NCBI GenBank assembly: GCA_003554345.1
Contig: PWGE01000038.1
Coordinates: 1-6,880, forward strand
DNA from: T1SED10-198M sp003554345 [NCBI: Candidatus Sumerlaeota bacterium]
GTDB lineage: Bacteria; Sumerlaeota; T1SED10-198M
Direction of reading: 5' to 3'
DNA length: 6,880 nucleotides
Part shown: positions 6,248 to 6,880 of the stretch, one piece after another
How positions within the stretch are numbered: position 1 is the stretch's first letter
How the letters are laid out: each line of letters opens with the position of its first letter
Notes under the pieces: generated by a model
Told to the model about the DNA's origin: nothing
Database searches by the model: none
What the model saw: the letters and a program-made list of their open reading frames with translations, nothing else
Translations under genes and position numbers: made by a program

Positions 6248-6880
6248 TATTAACACCAGCAAAATTCGCTGCCTTTTCGAAGTTCTTCAGGATATCAACG
6301 GACTTCTTCCCAGAGACGCCTTACTGGAAAAAATCGTCGTCCTGGCCACAACAGCGGGGGAAGCTCAGGCCAGTTCACTTATCCTCCTTGACGAAGACAA
6401 CCCTCAAAACCTTATATTTAAGGTAACAACCGGCTCCCGGGCTCCTCAAATAAAAAAAATACGCATGAAAACAGGACAGGGAGTAGCAGGCTGGGTGGTT
6501 CAAACAGGCAAACCTGCTATAGTCAATGAACCGCATGCAGACAGGAGATTTTTCAGGGAAGTTGCTGATAAGATCAACTATGAAACCTATAATATGATCT
6601 GCGTACCCTTAAAATATGGAGACAGAATTCTGGGCGCTTTGCAGGTCATAAACAAACATGACCGACAGCTTTTCACAGAATCCGACCAGTATCTTTTAGA
6701 GATATTTGCCAATCAGGCAACAAATGCCCTGCTCATTACAAAATCCATCGAGGAAAAGCAAAGTACTATCAATTCCCTGAAAAGTCGCCTGAAATCACTT
6801 CAAAAGCCGCCTATCTTTATTGGAAATGACCCTGCTGTTAAAAAAATACGCGAAATCATCAAGAAAGTGGCGCCTGCCGA
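6231..6880 (+). CDS. GAF-domain sigma-54-dependent transcriptional activator, N-terminal part (runs off window)
   Basis: The first 216 residues are visible. Residues about 11-172 form a GAF sensory domain (landmarks K80-TGQGVAGWVVQTGKPAIVN-99 and V125-PL...ILGALQVINK-142). A helical linker (172-192) follows, then the opening of the AAA+ activator module, F196-IGNDPAVKKIREIIKKVAP-215. This order is typical of NtrC-class enhancer-binding proteins, which act on sigma-54 RNA polymerase; the Walker motifs and the expected Fis-type DNA-binding domain would lie beyond 6880. The ATG lies inside the ridA 3' end, 17 nt before its last base, and is the first possible start because a TAG lies in frame at 6216-6218. 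No strong SD is seen, so it probably depends on coupling to ridA. The ligand is unknown; relatives such as PilR control pilin genes. Confidence 0.88.
   Translation, partial: MPHLHNINTSKIRCLFEVLQDINGLLPRDALLEKIVVLATTAGEAQASSLILLDEDNPQNLIFKVTTGSRAPQIKKIRMKTGQGVAGWVVQTGKPAIVNEPHADRRFFREVADKINYETYNMICVPLKYGDRILGALQVINKHDRQLFTESDQYLLEIFANQATNALLITKSIEEKQSTINSLKSRLKSLQKPPIFIGNDPAVKKIREIIKKVAPA

Overview
The window looks like a chromosomal piece from an uncultured diderm (Gram-negative-type) bacterium. It is AT-leaning by eye, genes are packed with strong Shine-Dalgarno (SD) sites, and it carries type II secretion / type IV pilus (T2SS/T4P) assembly genes and a sigma-54-type regulator. I cannot assign a phylum. 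The exported small domain plus TPR architecture and the interspersed hairpin repeats at the left end fit deep-branching environmental lineages, but this is only an impression.

Layout. Positions 1-94 hold two diverged copies of a 40-bp hairpin-forming repeat. Positions 192-226 hold two overlapping inverted repeats that cannot both fold at once. A YodC/MhqN-like nitroreductase lies on the minus strand (289-912), with a candidate promoter at 994-1021 that contains a symmetric operator-like dyad. The rest of the 475-bp divergent spacer is apparently non-coding; it contains an orphan strong SD followed by a two-codon ORF, then a good sigma-70-type promoter just before 1388.

From 1388 to the right edge, five plus-strand genes are packed as one operon: a short GspF/PilC-like inner-membrane platform protein (1388-2404), a DUF89/ARMT1-like metal-dependent phosphatase (2406-3272), an unusually long 871-residue GspE/PilB-like ATPase (3244-5859), RidA (5861-6247), and the N-terminal part of a GAF plus sigma-54-activator regulator that runs off the window (6231-6880). 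Every junction is a 1-nt gap or an overlap (29 and 17 nt), so translational coupling is likely throughout.

The most unusual item is the ATPase. It starts with a signal-like hydrophobic segment, continues with a small beta-rich domain and about four TPR-like repeats on the predicted periplasmic side, crosses the membrane once, then carries an extra four-cysteine zinc ribbon and a complete GspE motor core. It lacks the usual GspE N1 domain that docks on GspL. I infer that one polypeptide combines the motor with its own membrane anchor and a periplasmic protein-interaction arm, and works with the shortened GspF as a reduced pilus/secretion machine. The roles of the DUF89 enzyme and RidA in this operon are unknown; they may be metabolite-repair genes carried along. 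The terminal regulator may control this or a distant pilin locus.
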